A stretch of 61,903 nt of DNA from Spirochaetales bacterium Spiro_09 (GTDB lineage Bacteria > Spirochaetota > Spirochaetia > Treponematales > Treponemataceae), in NCBI GenBank assembly GCA_001604385.1, contig LVBK01000022.1, positions 1 through 61,903 on the forward strand. The letters run 5' to 3'. Each line of letters begins with the position of its first letter. Positions within the stretch are counted from its first letter, which is position 1. Under the pieces are notes generated by a model. That model did not search any database and was not told the DNA's origin. It saw only the letters and a program-made list of their open reading frames with translations. Both the position numbers and the translations under genes were made by a program. Positions 44,340-52,744 of this stretch are shown piece by piece.

Positions 44340-45788
44340 ATGCATGCAGATATTGGTTTTATCGGACTCGCCGTCATGGGCGAAAACCTTGTACTGAATA
44401 TGGAACGAAACGGTTTTACCGTTGCCGTATACAACAGATCGACAGAAGTCCTGGATACCTTCCTTTCAGGCAGGGGAAAGGGAAAACGCTTTATCCGGGC
44501 GGAAAACCTGGCACAGCTCGCGGCCGCCCTCAAACCGCCGCGTACCGTCATGATGATGATAAAGGCAGGCCCTGCCGTCGACTCGGTCATCGAGCAATTG
44601 CTTGAACATCTTGATGCAGGGGATACGATTATCGACGGGGGAAACTCCAATTTCCGCGACACCGCGCGCAGAACGGCCGAACTTGAAGAGCGGGGATACC
44701 GATTTATCGGTTCCGGCATTTCGGGCGGCGAGGAGGGGGCCCTGAACGGACCGTCCCTCATGCCCGGCGGATCCCGCGCCGCATGGCCGGCAGTGGAACA
44801 CATCTTCCAGAAGATCGCCGCACAGGCAAAAGACGGAGAGCCCTGCTGCAGCTGGGTCGGTCCCGGCGGAGCCGGACACTTTGTCAAAATGGTACATAAC
44901 GGCATCGAATACGGCGACATGCAAATTGTCAGCGAAATATACTGGATCATGAAGGAGCTTTTCGGCTTCGACCACGAGACCATGGCTGATACCTTCTCGC
45001 AATGGAACCGGGGAAAACTGGACTCATACCTCATCGACATAACGGCCCACATCCTTTCGCACAAGGACAGCGACGGAAATCCGCTCATCGAAAAAATTCT
45101 GGACGCGGCGGGCCAAAAGGGAACGGGGAAATGGACAGGCATTTCCGCCCTTGAGGAAGGCGCCCCGCTCACCTTGATCGTTGAGTCCGTCTTTGCCCGC
45201 TGTCTTTCTTCCCAAAAAGAAAACCGGCTTGCCGCAAACCGTCTGTTCGGCACGGCAAAACGCACACAACCCGACAACCCGGAAACGCTCATTCCCCGGC
45301 TGCACGACGCCCTGTATGCCGCAAAAATCGTATCCTATGCACAGGGTTTCGAGCTGATCCGCATGGCCTCTGAAACAGAAAAATGGGAACTTGACTTCGC
45401 GGCAATTGCCCGGCTCTGGAGGGGAGGATGCATCATCCGCTCTGCCTTCCTTGATAAAATCTCGCACGCCTTCGAAGCAGACAAATGGCTGCCCAACCTT
45501 GTGCTGTCGCCCTATTTCAGCGAAGAACTCAAGCATGCCGAAGCGGGCTGGAGAGATATTGTCGCCCTTGCGATACAAAACGGCATCCCCTGCCCTGCCC
45601 TCACCTCGGCCCTCGCCTGGTTCGACGGCTATCGCAGTGCAAGCTTGCCAGCGAACATGATACAGGCACAGCGAGACTACTTCGGCGCGCATACCTATGA
45701 ACGAACCGACTCGCCAAGGGGCGAATACTTCCACACTGACTGGACGGGACATGGCGGCGCAGTGACGAGCAGAACCTATACTGTCTAG
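44340..45788 (+). CDS. gnd: 6-phosphogluconate dehydrogenase, decarboxylating
   Basis: NADP-dependent enzyme of the oxidative pentose phosphate pathway: 6-phosphogluconate to ribulose-5-phosphate plus CO2. At 482 residues the length is normal. The NADP fold starts IGFIGLAVMGENLVLNMERNG. Catalytic landmarks are GSGISGGEEGALNGPSLMPG (about 129-148) and the Lys and Asn in KMVHNGIEYGDMQ (about 183-195). AAAGGAAA precedes the ATG. The long C-terminal helical domain ends with the typical FGAHTYER. A palindromic repeat and the tRNA-Leu promoter follow. Confidence 0.96.
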   Translation: MHADIGFIGLAVMGENLVLNMERNGFTVAVYNRSTEVLDTFLSGRGKGKRFIRAENLAQLAAALKPPRTVMMMIKAGPAVDSVIEQLLEHLDAGDTIIDGGNSNFRDTARRTAELEERGYRFIGSGISGGEEGALNGPSLMPGGSRAAWPAVEHIFQKIAAQAKDGEPCCSWVGPGGAGHFVKMVHNGIEYGDMQIVSEIYWIMKELFGFDHETMADTFSQWNRGKLDSYLIDITAHILSHKDSDGNPLIEKILDAAGQKGTGKWTGISALEEGAPLTLIVESVFARCLSSQKENRLAANRLFGTAKRTQPDNPETLIPRLHDALYAAKIVSYAQGFELIRMASETEKWELDFAAIARLWRGGCIIRSAFLDKISHAFEADKWLPNLVLSPYFSEELKHAEAGWRDIVALAIQNGIPCPALTSALAWFDGYRSASLPANMIQAQRDYFGAHTYERTDSPRGEYFHTDWTGHGGAVTSRTYTV

Positions 45789-45810
45789 TACAGATCGAGG
45801 CAGAAGGCGC

Positions 45811-45870
45811 AAGGATGGCAGCACGTCATTGCGCGGAGCCCCCGCGTGTGACGAAGATGCAGGGGCGATC
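45811..45870. repeat. Intergenic palindromic repeat, copy B
   Basis: Core GCGCGG/CCGCGT around AGCCC at 45831-45847, followed by GTGTGACG and GCAGGGGC. It lies between gnd and the tRNA-Leu promoter. Confidence 0.65.
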
Positions 45871-45899
45871 TTGACATACCCGAACCTTTCCGGTACAGT
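45871..45899 (+). promoter_or_regulatory. tRNA-Leu promoter
   Basis: A perfect TTGACA (45871-45876), 17 bp, then TACAGT (45894-45899). Transcription would start about 20 bases before the mature tRNA. Confidence 0.75.
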
Positions 45900-45926
45900 G
45901 GTTCATGCATCCCGAACGGGCTGCAC

Positions 45927-46010
45927 CCCCGGATGGTGGAATTGGTAGACACGCTAGTTTCAGGTACTAGTGCTCTCACGGGCATGGAAGTTCAAGTCTT
46001 CTTCCGGGGA
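45927..46010 (+). tRNA. tRNA-Leu (anticodon CAG)
   Basis: Acceptor stem CCCCGGA (45927-45933) pairs with TCCGGGG (46003-46009), discriminator A at 46010. The D-arm contains TGGTGGAATTGGTAGACAC. The anticodon stem CTAGT/ACTAG encloses the loop TTCAGGT, so the anticodon is CAG and the codon read is CUG. A long variable arm (about 15 nt) identifies a class II tRNA, and the T-loop is TTCAAGT. The 3' CCA is not encoded. A strong promoter and a terminator flank it. Confidence 0.97.
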
Positions 46011-46021
46011 CAAAAAGAAAA

Positions 46022-46048
46022 AACACGCCGAAAGGTGTGTTTTTTTTT
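46022..46048. terminator. Bidirectional terminator between tRNA-Leu and oxyR
   Basis: An 8-bp stem (46022-46029 with 46034-46041, one G-U pair) and a GAAA loop. T-runs follow on both strands. On the minus strand the oxyR stop codon lies in the flanking A/T tract. Confidence 0.85.
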
Positions 46049-46964
46049 ATTTCTGCGCTGCACACCGATCGACCGGCAGCGCGATCCCGCACATATCGCC
46101 TATCCGTCGCGCAATATCGACAAACAGCCGCGCGCGGGGGTGAGACCTCCGGTAACACAAACCAATGTCCCTTCGGGCATCGGTAGTTTCAAAAGGAATA
46201 TATCGAACCCCGTCATCAATCGACTCATTCACTGCAAGTCGGGGAATCAGGGTTATACCGGAACCGAGTCTTACCATCTGCCTGAGCGTTTCAAGACTGG
46301 TGGCCCGGAATGTTCCGTGCTCGCCAACCCCGTAACGGGCGCACAAATCCAGGCTCTGATCCCGCAAGCAATGGCCATCCTCCAGCAAGAGCAGGGGTTG
46401 TCCGGCAAGCTCGGAAGGATGTACAGATACCCGCTTCGACCAGGGATGCGAAGGATGAACGGCAGCCAGAAAGGGTTCGGAAAAAAGGGGAAGACAGACA
46501 ACGTCTTCAGTTTCCTGGGGAAGCGCGAGGATTGCCCCGTCAAGCCGATGTTCCGCCAACATACGCTGTAAAACAGCTGTTTTCTCTTCAACCAGGGTGA
46601 AATCTATTGCTGAATACGTCGCAGAAAACAAGGGAGCAAGACGGGGCAAAAGCCAGGGACAGAGCGTCGGAAACAGGCCAAGCGACAGGTCTCCGGAAAA
46701 GGGGTCATCAAGCGCACGACCCCGCTTTATTATTTCGTCACAGCCATCAAGCACGCTGCGTGCAATTTCCAGCACCTCCATGCCGAATGGAGTAAGTATA
46801 ACCGAACGGGTACTGCGTTCAAAAAGCGGATGTCCCAGTTCATCCTCAAGTTTCCGAATCTGGCCGCTCAACGTCGGCTGACTGACGCAACACCGGTCGG
46901 CAGCCCTTCCAAAAGCTCCCAGGTCGGCAACTGCGACAAAGTATTCAATATCACGTACATTCAT
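46047..46964 (-). CDS. oxyR: LysR-family peroxide sensor OxyR
   Basis: Transcription factor activated by peroxide. At 305 residues it has the LysR helix-turn-helix (about 1-60: DIEYFVAVADLGAFGRAADR and SQPTLSGQIRKLEDELG) and a regulatory domain. The segment LLLLEDGHCLRDQSLDLC (about 191-208) carries the two redox cysteines in the spacing of classical OxyR (Cys199 and Cys208). Divergent from ahpC, its most likely target; the shared 116-bp region holds overlapping operator-like sites. AAGGATGCAGG precedes the ATG at 46964. The stop lies in a bidirectional terminator. Confidence 0.93.
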   Translation of the reverse strand: MNVRDIEYFVAVADLGAFGRAADRCCVSQPTLSGQIRKLEDELGHPLFERSTRSVILTPFGMEVLEIARSVLDGCDEIIKRGRALDDPFSGDLSLGLFPTLCPWLLPRLAPLFSATYSAIDFTLVEEKTAVLQRMLAEHRLDGAILALPQETEDVVCLPLFSEPFLAAVHPSHPWSKRVSVHPSELAGQPLLLLEDGHCLRDQSLDLCARYGVGEHGTFRATSLETLRQMVRLGSGITLIPRLAVNESIDDGVRYIPFETTDARRDIGLCYRRSHPRARLFVDIARRIGDMCGIALPVDRCAAQK

Positions 46965-46992
46965 CCTGCATCCTTATTTATTGTCAAAATCT

Positions 46993-47045
46993 ATCAATAC
47001 CATCGATACAAACGATTTTACACAATCATTTCTCTTTGATACAGT
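46993..47045 (+). promoter_or_regulatory. ahpC promoter with overlapping OxyR-like sites
   Basis: Two overlapping ATC-N9-GAT sites (46993-47007 and 47002-47016), each a T-N11-A LysR-type box. They abut the ahpC promoter TTTACA (47017-47022), 17 bp, TACAGT (47040-47045). The sites end one base before the -35 box, the usual place of an activator. Binding has not been tested. Confidence 0.65.
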
Positions 47046-47080
47046 AGTTTAACCAATAAATCAGTGCAAGGAGCATTACA

Positions 47081-47647
47081 ATGAACACAATTATCAACAC
47101 AACAATCCCGGAGTTTTCTGTACAGGCATATCATAACGGCCAGTTCAGACAGATTACAGACAAAGACGTCGCTTCGGGATGGGCCATATTTTTCTTTTAT
47201 CCGGCAGACTTTACCTTTGTCTGTCCGACCGAGCTCGGTGACATGGCGGACCTCTATGACGAATTTAAAAAGCTGGGAGTAGAGGTCTATTCCGTCAGCA
47301 CGGACACACACTTTGTGCATAAGGCATGGCATGACGCCTCCGACACTATCAAGAAAATTCGCTATCCCATGCTTGCTGACCCGACCGGTCGCCTGACCAG
47401 AGCCTTTGGCGTACATATCGAGGAAGAAGGACTTGCATACCGGGGAACCTTTGTAAGCTCTCCCGGAGGAATCATCAAGCTCTGTGAAATTCACGACAAC
47501 GGTATCGGCAGGAACGCAAGCGAACTGCTTCGCAAAGTACAGGCCGCTCAATTCGTCGCCGCTCATCCCGGTGAAGTATGTCCTGCGAAATGGACTCCCG
47601 GTGAAAAAACCCTGAAGCCCGGGCTGGACCTCGTCGGAAAGATATAA
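47081..47647 (+). CDS. ahpC: Alkyl hydroperoxide reductase, peroxiredoxin subunit
   Basis: Reduces peroxides in the cytosol as a 2-Cys peroxiredoxin. At 188 residues it shows the peroxidatic Cys in DFTFVCPTE (about 47) and the resolving Cys in HPGEVCPAKW (about 167). AAGGAG 7 bases before the ATG gives a normal leader, unlike many neighbours. The reductase gene ahpF follows after 24 bp, and both are probably induced by OxyR. Electrons come from AhpF. Confidence 0.97.
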   Translation: MNTIINTTIPEFSVQAYHNGQFRQITDKDVASGWAIFFFYPADFTFVCPTELGDMADLYDEFKKLGVEVYSVSTDTHFVHKAWHDASDTIKKIRYPMLADPTGRLTRAFGVHIEEEGLAYRGTFVSSPGGIIKLCEIHDNGIGRNASELLRKVQAAQFVAAHPGEVCPAKWTPGEKTLKPGLDLVGKI

Positions 47648-47671
47648 CAGGCCCAGCCAACGGAGAAACCC

Positions 47672-49225
47672 ATGCTTGATGAACATGTACAGGAACAGCT
47701 GTTATCCGTATTCGGAGCCCTGACGGTAGATATAACACTTTCACTGAAACCCTCCCGGCATGACAGTCAGGAAGAGCTGAGAGAAATGCTTGCGGATGTT
47801 GCCCGATGCTCACCGCATATTGCAGTAGCGGAAAAAGGTCCGGATGAGCCCGTCCCCACAACAGAAATCTATGTACAGGGAAAGTACACAGGAATACGCT
47901 TTGAAGGGGTTCCCGGAGGTCACGAGTTCTCCTCTCTCGTACTTGCCATACTCAACGCGGGAGGCCAGGGACGCATGCCCGACGCGGTCCTTCGAAACCG
48001 AACAGCGGCAATACAGGGACCCGTGCGGCTCCGCACGTTTGTGTCGCTATCCTGTACCAACTGTCCGGATGTCGTACAAGAGCTCAATCGTATGGCTTTG
48101 GCGCATGAAGACTTCAGGCATACCATTATTGATGGAGCCCTTGTACCCGGTGAAACTGCAAGACTGGGAATACAGGGCGTTCCTGCGGTATTCGATGGAG
48201 ACACCCTGATACATTCCGGAAAGGCCGATTACGGTACCCTCCTTGAAATTCTTGAAGCACGGTTCGGAAGCAAGGCGTTCTCCGTACCGAAAGACAAAGC
48301 ACAGGACAACTATGATGTGCTCGTCCTGGGAGGCGGACCGGCCGGAGCGGCTTCTGCCATATACAGCGCACGAAAGGGTCTGAAAACGGCAGTTGTTGCA
48401 CAAAAAATCGGTGGTCAGGTTAATGACACACAGGGTATCACCAATCTGGTTTCGGTACCTCGTACCGAAGGCAAACTGCTTTCCGCAGATCTTCGGACAC
48501 ACATGAAGGAATATGGCATTGATGTATTTGAAAACCGCCGCGTTGAGGTGGTACATGACGGTACTGTAAAAACGGTTCATGCATCGGGTGGTGAACAGTT
48601 CTCCGCAAAAGCGCTCATTGTGGCAACCGGAGCAAAATGGCGGGAGCTCGGCGTACCGGGTGAACGGGAACACATCGGTCGGGGAGTTGCCTTCTGTCCG
48701 CATTGCGATGGGCCCTTTTTCGCGGGTAAACGGGTTGTCGTTATCGGCGGGGGAAATTCGGGCGTCGAAGCGGCAATAGACCTTGCGGGAATATGCTCAG
48801 GGGTAACCCTTCTCGAGTTTGCACCGGAATTGCGTGCTGACCGCGTGCTTGTAGAGGCAATGCACCGTTTGCCCAACGTACGAGTGCTCACATCTGCCCG
48901 CACAATGGAAATCATCGGCGATGGTAATGCAGTACAGGCCCTGAAATGGGAGAATCGCACTGACGGGACGATTGAGGAACTCGAAACAGACGGTGTGTTT
49001 GTACAGATAGGGCTTGTGCCCAACAGCGCCGCTGTTTCCGGTCTGGTCGCCCTCAACCGTGCCGGAGAGATCGAGATAGACGCGCGGTGCAGGACTTCGG
49101 TTCCGGGAATTTACGCGGCAGGGGATGTAACAACCGTGCCCTGGAAGCAAATCGTCATAGCGATGGGAGAGGGGGCAAAAGCAGCCTTGAGCGCCTTCGA
49201 GGACCGAATCCGTCAGGAAACATAA
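47672..49225 (+). CDS. ahpF: Alkyl hydroperoxide reductase, flavoprotein subunit
   Basis: NAD(P)H-dependent disulfide reductase that recycles AhpC. The 517 residues have two thioredoxin-like folds at the N-terminus, with a CxxC in SLSCTNCPDVV (about 129-132), an FAD domain beginning DVLVLGGGPAGAASAIYSAR (about 213) and the redox CPHC in AFCPHCDGPF (about 346-349). The NAD(P)H motif VVVIGGGNSGVEAAIDLAG follows. A GGAG lies before the ATG. The gene converges on the adenylate cyclase gene with a 21-bp gap and no visible terminator. Confidence 0.96.
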   Translation: MLDEHVQEQLLSVFGALTVDITLSLKPSRHDSQEELREMLADVARCSPHIAVAEKGPDEPVPTTEIYVQGKYTGIRFEGVPGGHEFSSLVLAILNAGGQGRMPDAVLRNRTAAIQGPVRLRTFVSLSCTNCPDVVQELNRMALAHEDFRHTIIDGALVPGETARLGIQGVPAVFDGDTLIHSGKADYGTLLEILEARFGSKAFSVPKDKAQDNYDVLVLGGGPAGAASAIYSARKGLKTAVVAQKIGGQVNDTQGITNLVSVPRTEGKLLSADLRTHMKEYGIDVFENRRVEVVHDGTVKTVHASGGEQFSAKALIVATGAKWRELGVPGEREHIGRGVAFCPHCDGPFFAGKRVVVIGGGNSGVEAAIDLAGICSGVTLLEFAPELRADRVLVEAMHRLPNVRVLTSARTMEIIGDGNAVQALKWENRTDGTIEELETDGVFVQIGLVPNSAAVSGLVALNRAGEIEIDARCRTSVPGIYAAGDVTTVPWKQIVIAMGEGAKAALSAFEDRIRQET

Positions 49226-49246
49226 AACGTCCCGGCATCGCTATTT

Positions 49247-50281
49247 TCACACAAAGCGAACTGCTGAAATGGAAATATCCCCTTTTTTCCCCCTGAGCGA
49301 TACCGGACCCTGCGGGATGGATTTCCATACCGCAGGATTCGGAGGGAACAGGGAAAGGCAGGCGTCAGATGCCAAAAAAGATTCCCCGCGAGGCCGGCAT
49401 TCGGCCTGTATTCGGGCAGCCGTGTTCATGACATCACCGGAAAAGGCAATTTCTTGCCTTGTAAGGCCCATTTCTCCGGCAACGAGCGACCCGTAATGGA
49501 GAGAACACCGAAATACCGGTATTTCACCGTAGCGTCCGACGTATCGATGCTCTGCCTTTTTAATGCGTTCTGCCATGGCCTTACAAGACAGGAGGGCGCG
49601 GGAATCACTTCGCCCTTCCTTTTCCGTCCAGGTAATAATGACCTCATCCCCGACATATTTATAGATATTGCCCCGATGATTTACAATAACGGGACCGATG
49701 TCGCAATAGAAATCATTCAAGAATGCATGAAAAGAAATATCCCCGATACGCTCAGCGATCGAGGTTGATCCGGCAATATCCAAAAACATGACAAACCTAT
49801 TTTCGTGCTTCGGCCTTTTATAGGTACACAATAATAGGCCGCGAAGCACATGACGTCCCAAAAGACGCTCGATATCACTATAGAAATTTAATACGGCCGT
49901 CAGGGAAAAGGAAAATATGAAGGTCGGAACAGGATAGGCGGTCACATGGAATAGTTCAAAGCCAAAGAGCAGGCTAAAGACCGCACCATACACGCACAAA
50001 ATGATAAGGCTTTGCAAAAGGGGCACCATAAACAGGCTGAACCACAATGGCTGACTCCGGTATTTGGACAACAGAGCATTGAGAATCAGAATACAACCCG
50101 AAATGCCCATACCGGTAAAAAAGCCAAGAAAAACAAAGCGATAAAAATCTTCAGGAATCCCGTCCGATTCAGCCAGAACGAAGCTCATGGCCACAGCGAA
50201 CAGGGCACCGGTTGTTGCGCCGATCAGAACGAAATACAAGGAATCGCGGAATTTACGGATCTGGTACGAGCTCAATTTCAT
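49247..50281 (-). CDS. Membrane-anchored class III adenylate/guanylate cyclase
   Basis: Makes cyclic AMP or cyclic GMP. The 344 residues begin with about four to six hydrophobic segments (about 18-145) and end with a class III cyclase domain (about 160-344). Metal-binding Asp residues are in FLDIAGSTSIAERIG and the second in KYVGDEVIITW. A further landmark is CSLHYGSLVAGEMG. Substrate choice cannot be settled by eye. The start at 50281 lies 8 nt after a CACACT -10 with TTGACA 17 bp upstream, and no Shine-Dalgarno is present. Confidence 0.88.
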   Translation of the reverse strand: MKLSSYQIRKFRDSLYFVLIGATTGALFAVAMSFVLAESDGIPEDFYRFVFLGFFTGMGISGCILILNALLSKYRSQPLWFSLFMVPLLQSLIILCVYGAVFSLLFGFELFHVTAYPVPTFIFSFSLTAVLNFYSDIERLLGRHVLRGLLLCTYKRPKHENRFVMFLDIAGSTSIAERIGDISFHAFLNDFYCDIGPVIVNHRGNIYKYVGDEVIITWTEKEGRSDSRALLSCKAMAERIKKAEHRYVGRYGEIPVFRCSLHYGSLVAGEMGLTRQEIAFSGDVMNTAARIQAECRPRGESFLASDACLSLFPPNPAVWKSIPQGPVSLRGKKGDISISAVRFV

Positions 50282-50289
50282 GGTGTTTC

Positions 50290-50318
50290 AGTGTGCGCCA
50301 GCTTTTTCCGATTGTCAA
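50290..50318 (-). promoter_or_regulatory. Cyclase promoter (leaderless)
   Basis: On the minus strand: perfect TTGACA (50318-50313), 17 bp, CACACT (50295-50290), then 8 nt to the ATG at 50281. The -10 is weak, the -35 strong. Confidence 0.6.
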
Positions 50319-50413
50319 TGACGATCCGGAACCCGTAGTGGAACCCCTTCCGTTTTCTGTAAAACTGTGGTACATCTGCGTATACATTCATCGCGCACAA
50401 GGAGAAAAAATCT

Positions 50414-51652
50414 GTGAAAACCTTTGAAGAACTGTACTACGAGGTGCTTGTCCGCACCCTCAAGGATAAAAACACCAGTTTTCTTTCCAAACTGGAAAAA
50501 TACGACACCAAACATCTCGATTGTCTTCTTCATCCCAAAAAGCATCCTCTTGTCTGGGAAACCGGCGCGTGTAATTGCGGCGATGACAAACCCTGTGTGC
50601 GCGTATGTCCCTTCCACGCCATACACCCGGACGAGACAGGAGAGCTGAAAATCAGCGAGGAAGACTGCGTCGGCTGCGAGCTGTGCGTGCAGGAATGTCG
50701 GGCACGGAAACTGACCGCCAGCAAGGATATTATTCCCGCAATACAAAAAATCCGCAGTCACGAGGGACTGGTGTATGCCCTGATCGCTCCTGCGTATCTG
50801 GGTCAATTCGACTCGGCCGTCTCGCCGGGCAAGCTGAGAAACGCGCTTAAAGCGGTCGGTTTTGACGGGATGATAGAAGTATCCCTCTTTGCTGATATTC
50901 TGACCCTCAAAGAAGCACTTGAATTCGAAAAGAACATCAACACGGAAACCGATTATCAGCTTACGAGCTGTTGCTGTCCCATGTGGATCGCCATGATACG
51001 AAAATTGTACGCGGATCTTGTTCCTCACGTTCCGCCCGCTGTCTCTCCGATGATCGCGGCGGGTCGTGCGGTAAAGCATTTGCATCCGGATGCTGTCACG
51101 GTTTTTATTGGCCCCTGTCTGGCAAAGAAAGCCGAGGCGAAGGAAAAAGACGTTGCAGACGCGATCGATTATGTTTTAACGTTCCAGGAAATTCAGGATG
51201 TATTTAACATACTCGAGATCGATCCGGCCAGCATGGAAGAAAGCGAAAAGGATCATTCCTCGCGCGCGGGCCGTATTTATGCCTACGCAGGCGGAGTCAG
51301 CGAAGCAGTCAAGGCAACAGTGGAACGGATTGCGCCGGATCGCGCGATCAGCGTGAAAACGGAAGCCGCGAACGGGGTAAAGGCATGTAAGGAAATGATT
51401 GAGCGGATCAACGCCGGGGACATAAAGGCAAACTTTTTTGAGGGTATGGGGTGCGTGGGCGGCTGCGTAGGCGGACCCAAGGCACTGATACCCCATGAAG
51501 AGGGGAAGAATCATGTGCGTATTTACGGTGCCGACGCGCGTTATGACACGCCCATCGACAATCCCTACGTCATCGAAATGCTCCAGCGACTCGGGCTGTC
51601 AACAATTGAAGATCTTCTGGAGAAAAGCGATATATTTACCAGGACCTTCTAG
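50414..51652 (+). CDS. Monomeric [FeFe] hydrogenase, group B type
   Basis: A 412-residue enzyme with an N-terminal 2x[4Fe-4S] ferredoxin domain (CNCGDDKPCVRVCP, about 54-67; CVGCELCVQECR, about 85-96) and an H-cluster domain. The three H-cluster motifs read TSCCCPMW (about 187-194), FIGPCLAKKAE (about 232-242) and EGMGCVGGCVGG (about 340-351), the form seen in group B enzymes rather than TSCSPGW/MPC/MACxGGC of group A. All four cluster Cys are present. It starts with GTG, with AAGGAG 9 bases upstream. It may use or make H2 with ferredoxin; group B physiology is poorly known. Confidence 0.88.
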   Translation: MKTFEELYYEVLVRTLKDKNTSFLSKLEKYDTKHLDCLLHPKKHPLVWETGACNCGDDKPCVRVCPFHAIHPDETGELKISEEDCVGCELCVQECRARKLTASKDIIPAIQKIRSHEGLVYALIAPAYLGQFDSAVSPGKLRNALKAVGFDGMIEVSLFADILTLKEALEFEKNINTETDYQLTSCCCPMWIAMIRKLYADLVPHVPPAVSPMIAAGRAVKHLHPDAVTVFIGPCLAKKAEAKEKDVADAIDYVLTFQEIQDVFNILEIDPASMEESEKDHSSRAGRIYAYAGGVSEAVKATVERIAPDRAISVKTEAANGVKACKEMIERINAGDIKANFFEGMGCVGGCVGGPKALIPHEEGKNHVRIYGADARYDTPIDNPYVIEMLQRLGLSTIEDLLEKSDIFTRTF

Positions 51653-51714
51653 TTACTGCTATCAATATTGTTGATACCGCTCGGACACTGGGTTCCGACC
51701 GTGTGTTGTGGCAA

Positions 51715-52194
51715 TCAGAGTAATTCGAGCAGGCGTTCGGCAGCCTCAAGCGGAAAGCCGCCGCTTGCCGAATCTATTGCCGCTTTCAATAGCTTTTTGA
51801 CTGCCTTGCTTTGTGGCAAAAGGTATCCGGCCTCCCGAAGGCAATCCTCGGTCATTAGACGATTTGACAGCTCAAGGGCTCGTGCAAGCCTTCGCGCTCC
51901 GCTAGTGTCGGCTGTAACTGCCAAAACACGGGATACTGCCTCGGCTTCGGATTTTGTGGCAGCAAGGCGGAACAGGGCCTTCCTGAGAGAATCCGGCTTT
52001 GGCTTCGGTTCGGGATAGGTATCCGAAACCAGATATATAGCATGAGAAGGACAGGCGTCAACGCAAAGTCGGCACCCCATAATGCATTTCGATTCGTCAA
52101 TCTGGCCTGTTTCGGTATCTGTCGCGCCGGATGGGCACACAAAAAGACACACACAATCCTTTGTACATAATGAAACATTTCTGGCTGCATGCAT
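51715..52194 (-). CDS. Two-cluster ferredoxin-like protein
   Basis: A 159-residue protein with an N-terminal double [4Fe-4S] domain: an unusual first set CTKDCVCLFVCP (about 10-21) and a standard set CIMGCRLCVDACP (about 37-49). The remaining 100 residues are helical (ATKSEAEAVSRVLAV and others). The start at 52194 shares one base with the rubredoxin gene stop (TGATG), with AGGAGG upstream; a longer upstream frame would run through that gene. An electron carrier, probably paired with the rubredoxin protein in oxygen or peroxide reduction. Confidence 0.82.
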   Translation of the reverse strand: MHAARNVSLCTKDCVCLFVCPSGATDTETGQIDESKCIMGCRLCVDACPSHAIYLVSDTYPEPKPKPDSLRKALFRLAATKSEAEAVSRVLAVTADTSGARRLARALELSNRLMTEDCLREAGYLLPQSKAVKKLLKAAIDSASGGFPLEAAERLLELL

Positions 52195-52670
52195 CAGACA
52201 GCCTCCTTTTGTACCAGAATAATGCGCGAACGGGGCGCTTTGCAGATTGGGCATATGCCGGGAGGCTCGTCACCCACGAAGACAAAACCGCATACCTCGC
52301 ACACCCAAACCCCTGTTGAGTCGACCAGGGAATCTCCCGCTTTGGCAAACCGGGACAAGAGATTTTTCAAGAGTTTTGTGACCTTCTCCCCCCAAACCAG
52401 GGCGCGCATCGCCCCACGGTCGGAAACAGCCGCAGCAGCCCCATTTCCTTCGGGGTAACCTTCGGCCAGCTCTGATTCCATCAAGGCAGCAAGGCGATCA
52501 AAACCCGGTGACAGGGGTGTTTCCGACTGACCGGAATAATAGGTGGCAAGCTTGGCAAAAAGGGAGGCTTCCTCCGTGCGAAGCTGTTTTTCGCATGCCT
52601 TGGCTAAATTTGAACACAGGGCCCCAAGCTCCAGCGGCGTCAATTCTTTCAACACATCATCTTCCGTCAT
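52194..52670 (-). CDS. Rubredoxin-domain protein (rubrerythrin-like context)
   Basis: A 158-residue protein whose C-terminal end is a rubredoxin-like iron site, CEVCGFVFVGDEPPGICPIC (about 124-143), as in the tail of rubrerythrins. The N-terminal part (about 1-115) is helical but lacks the usual ferritin-like EExxxH motifs by eye, so it is not a clear rubrerythrin. Likely an electron carrier for detoxifying oxygen or peroxide. GGGGGG lies before the ATG. TTGCAT-16 bp-TATACT (52695-52690) precedes it, giving a short leader of about 12 nt with Shine-Dalgarno. It is coupled to the ferredoxin gene. Confidence 0.8.
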   Translation of the reverse strand: MTEDDVLKELTPLELGALCSNLAKACEKQLRTEEASLFAKLATYYSGQSETPLSPGFDRLAALMESELAEGYPEGNGAAAAVSDRGAMRALVWGEKVTKLLKNLLSRFAKAGDSLVDSTGVWVCEVCGFVFVGDEPPGICPICKAPRSRIILVQKEAV

Positions 52671-52689
52671 GCGTTCCCCCCTTCCTTCC

Positions 52690-52695
52690 AGTATA
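52690..52695 (-). promoter_or_regulatory. Promoter of rubredoxin-ferredoxin operon
   Basis: TATACT on the minus strand with TTGCAT 16 bp upstream. It gives a leader of about 12 nt that includes a Shine-Dalgarno sequence, so this transcript is not leaderless. Confidence 0.6.
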
Positions 52696-52744
52696 GGACT
52701 TGCCTCAGGAAATGCAAACGGATTGATCGGGAATATGGTTCTGA

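Noticed and set aside
51655-51680. TATCAA-TATTG-TTGATA between hydrogenase and ferredoxin genes
   Set aside because: A weak AT-rich 6-bp stem without a T-run; it could be a terminator but the support is too thin.
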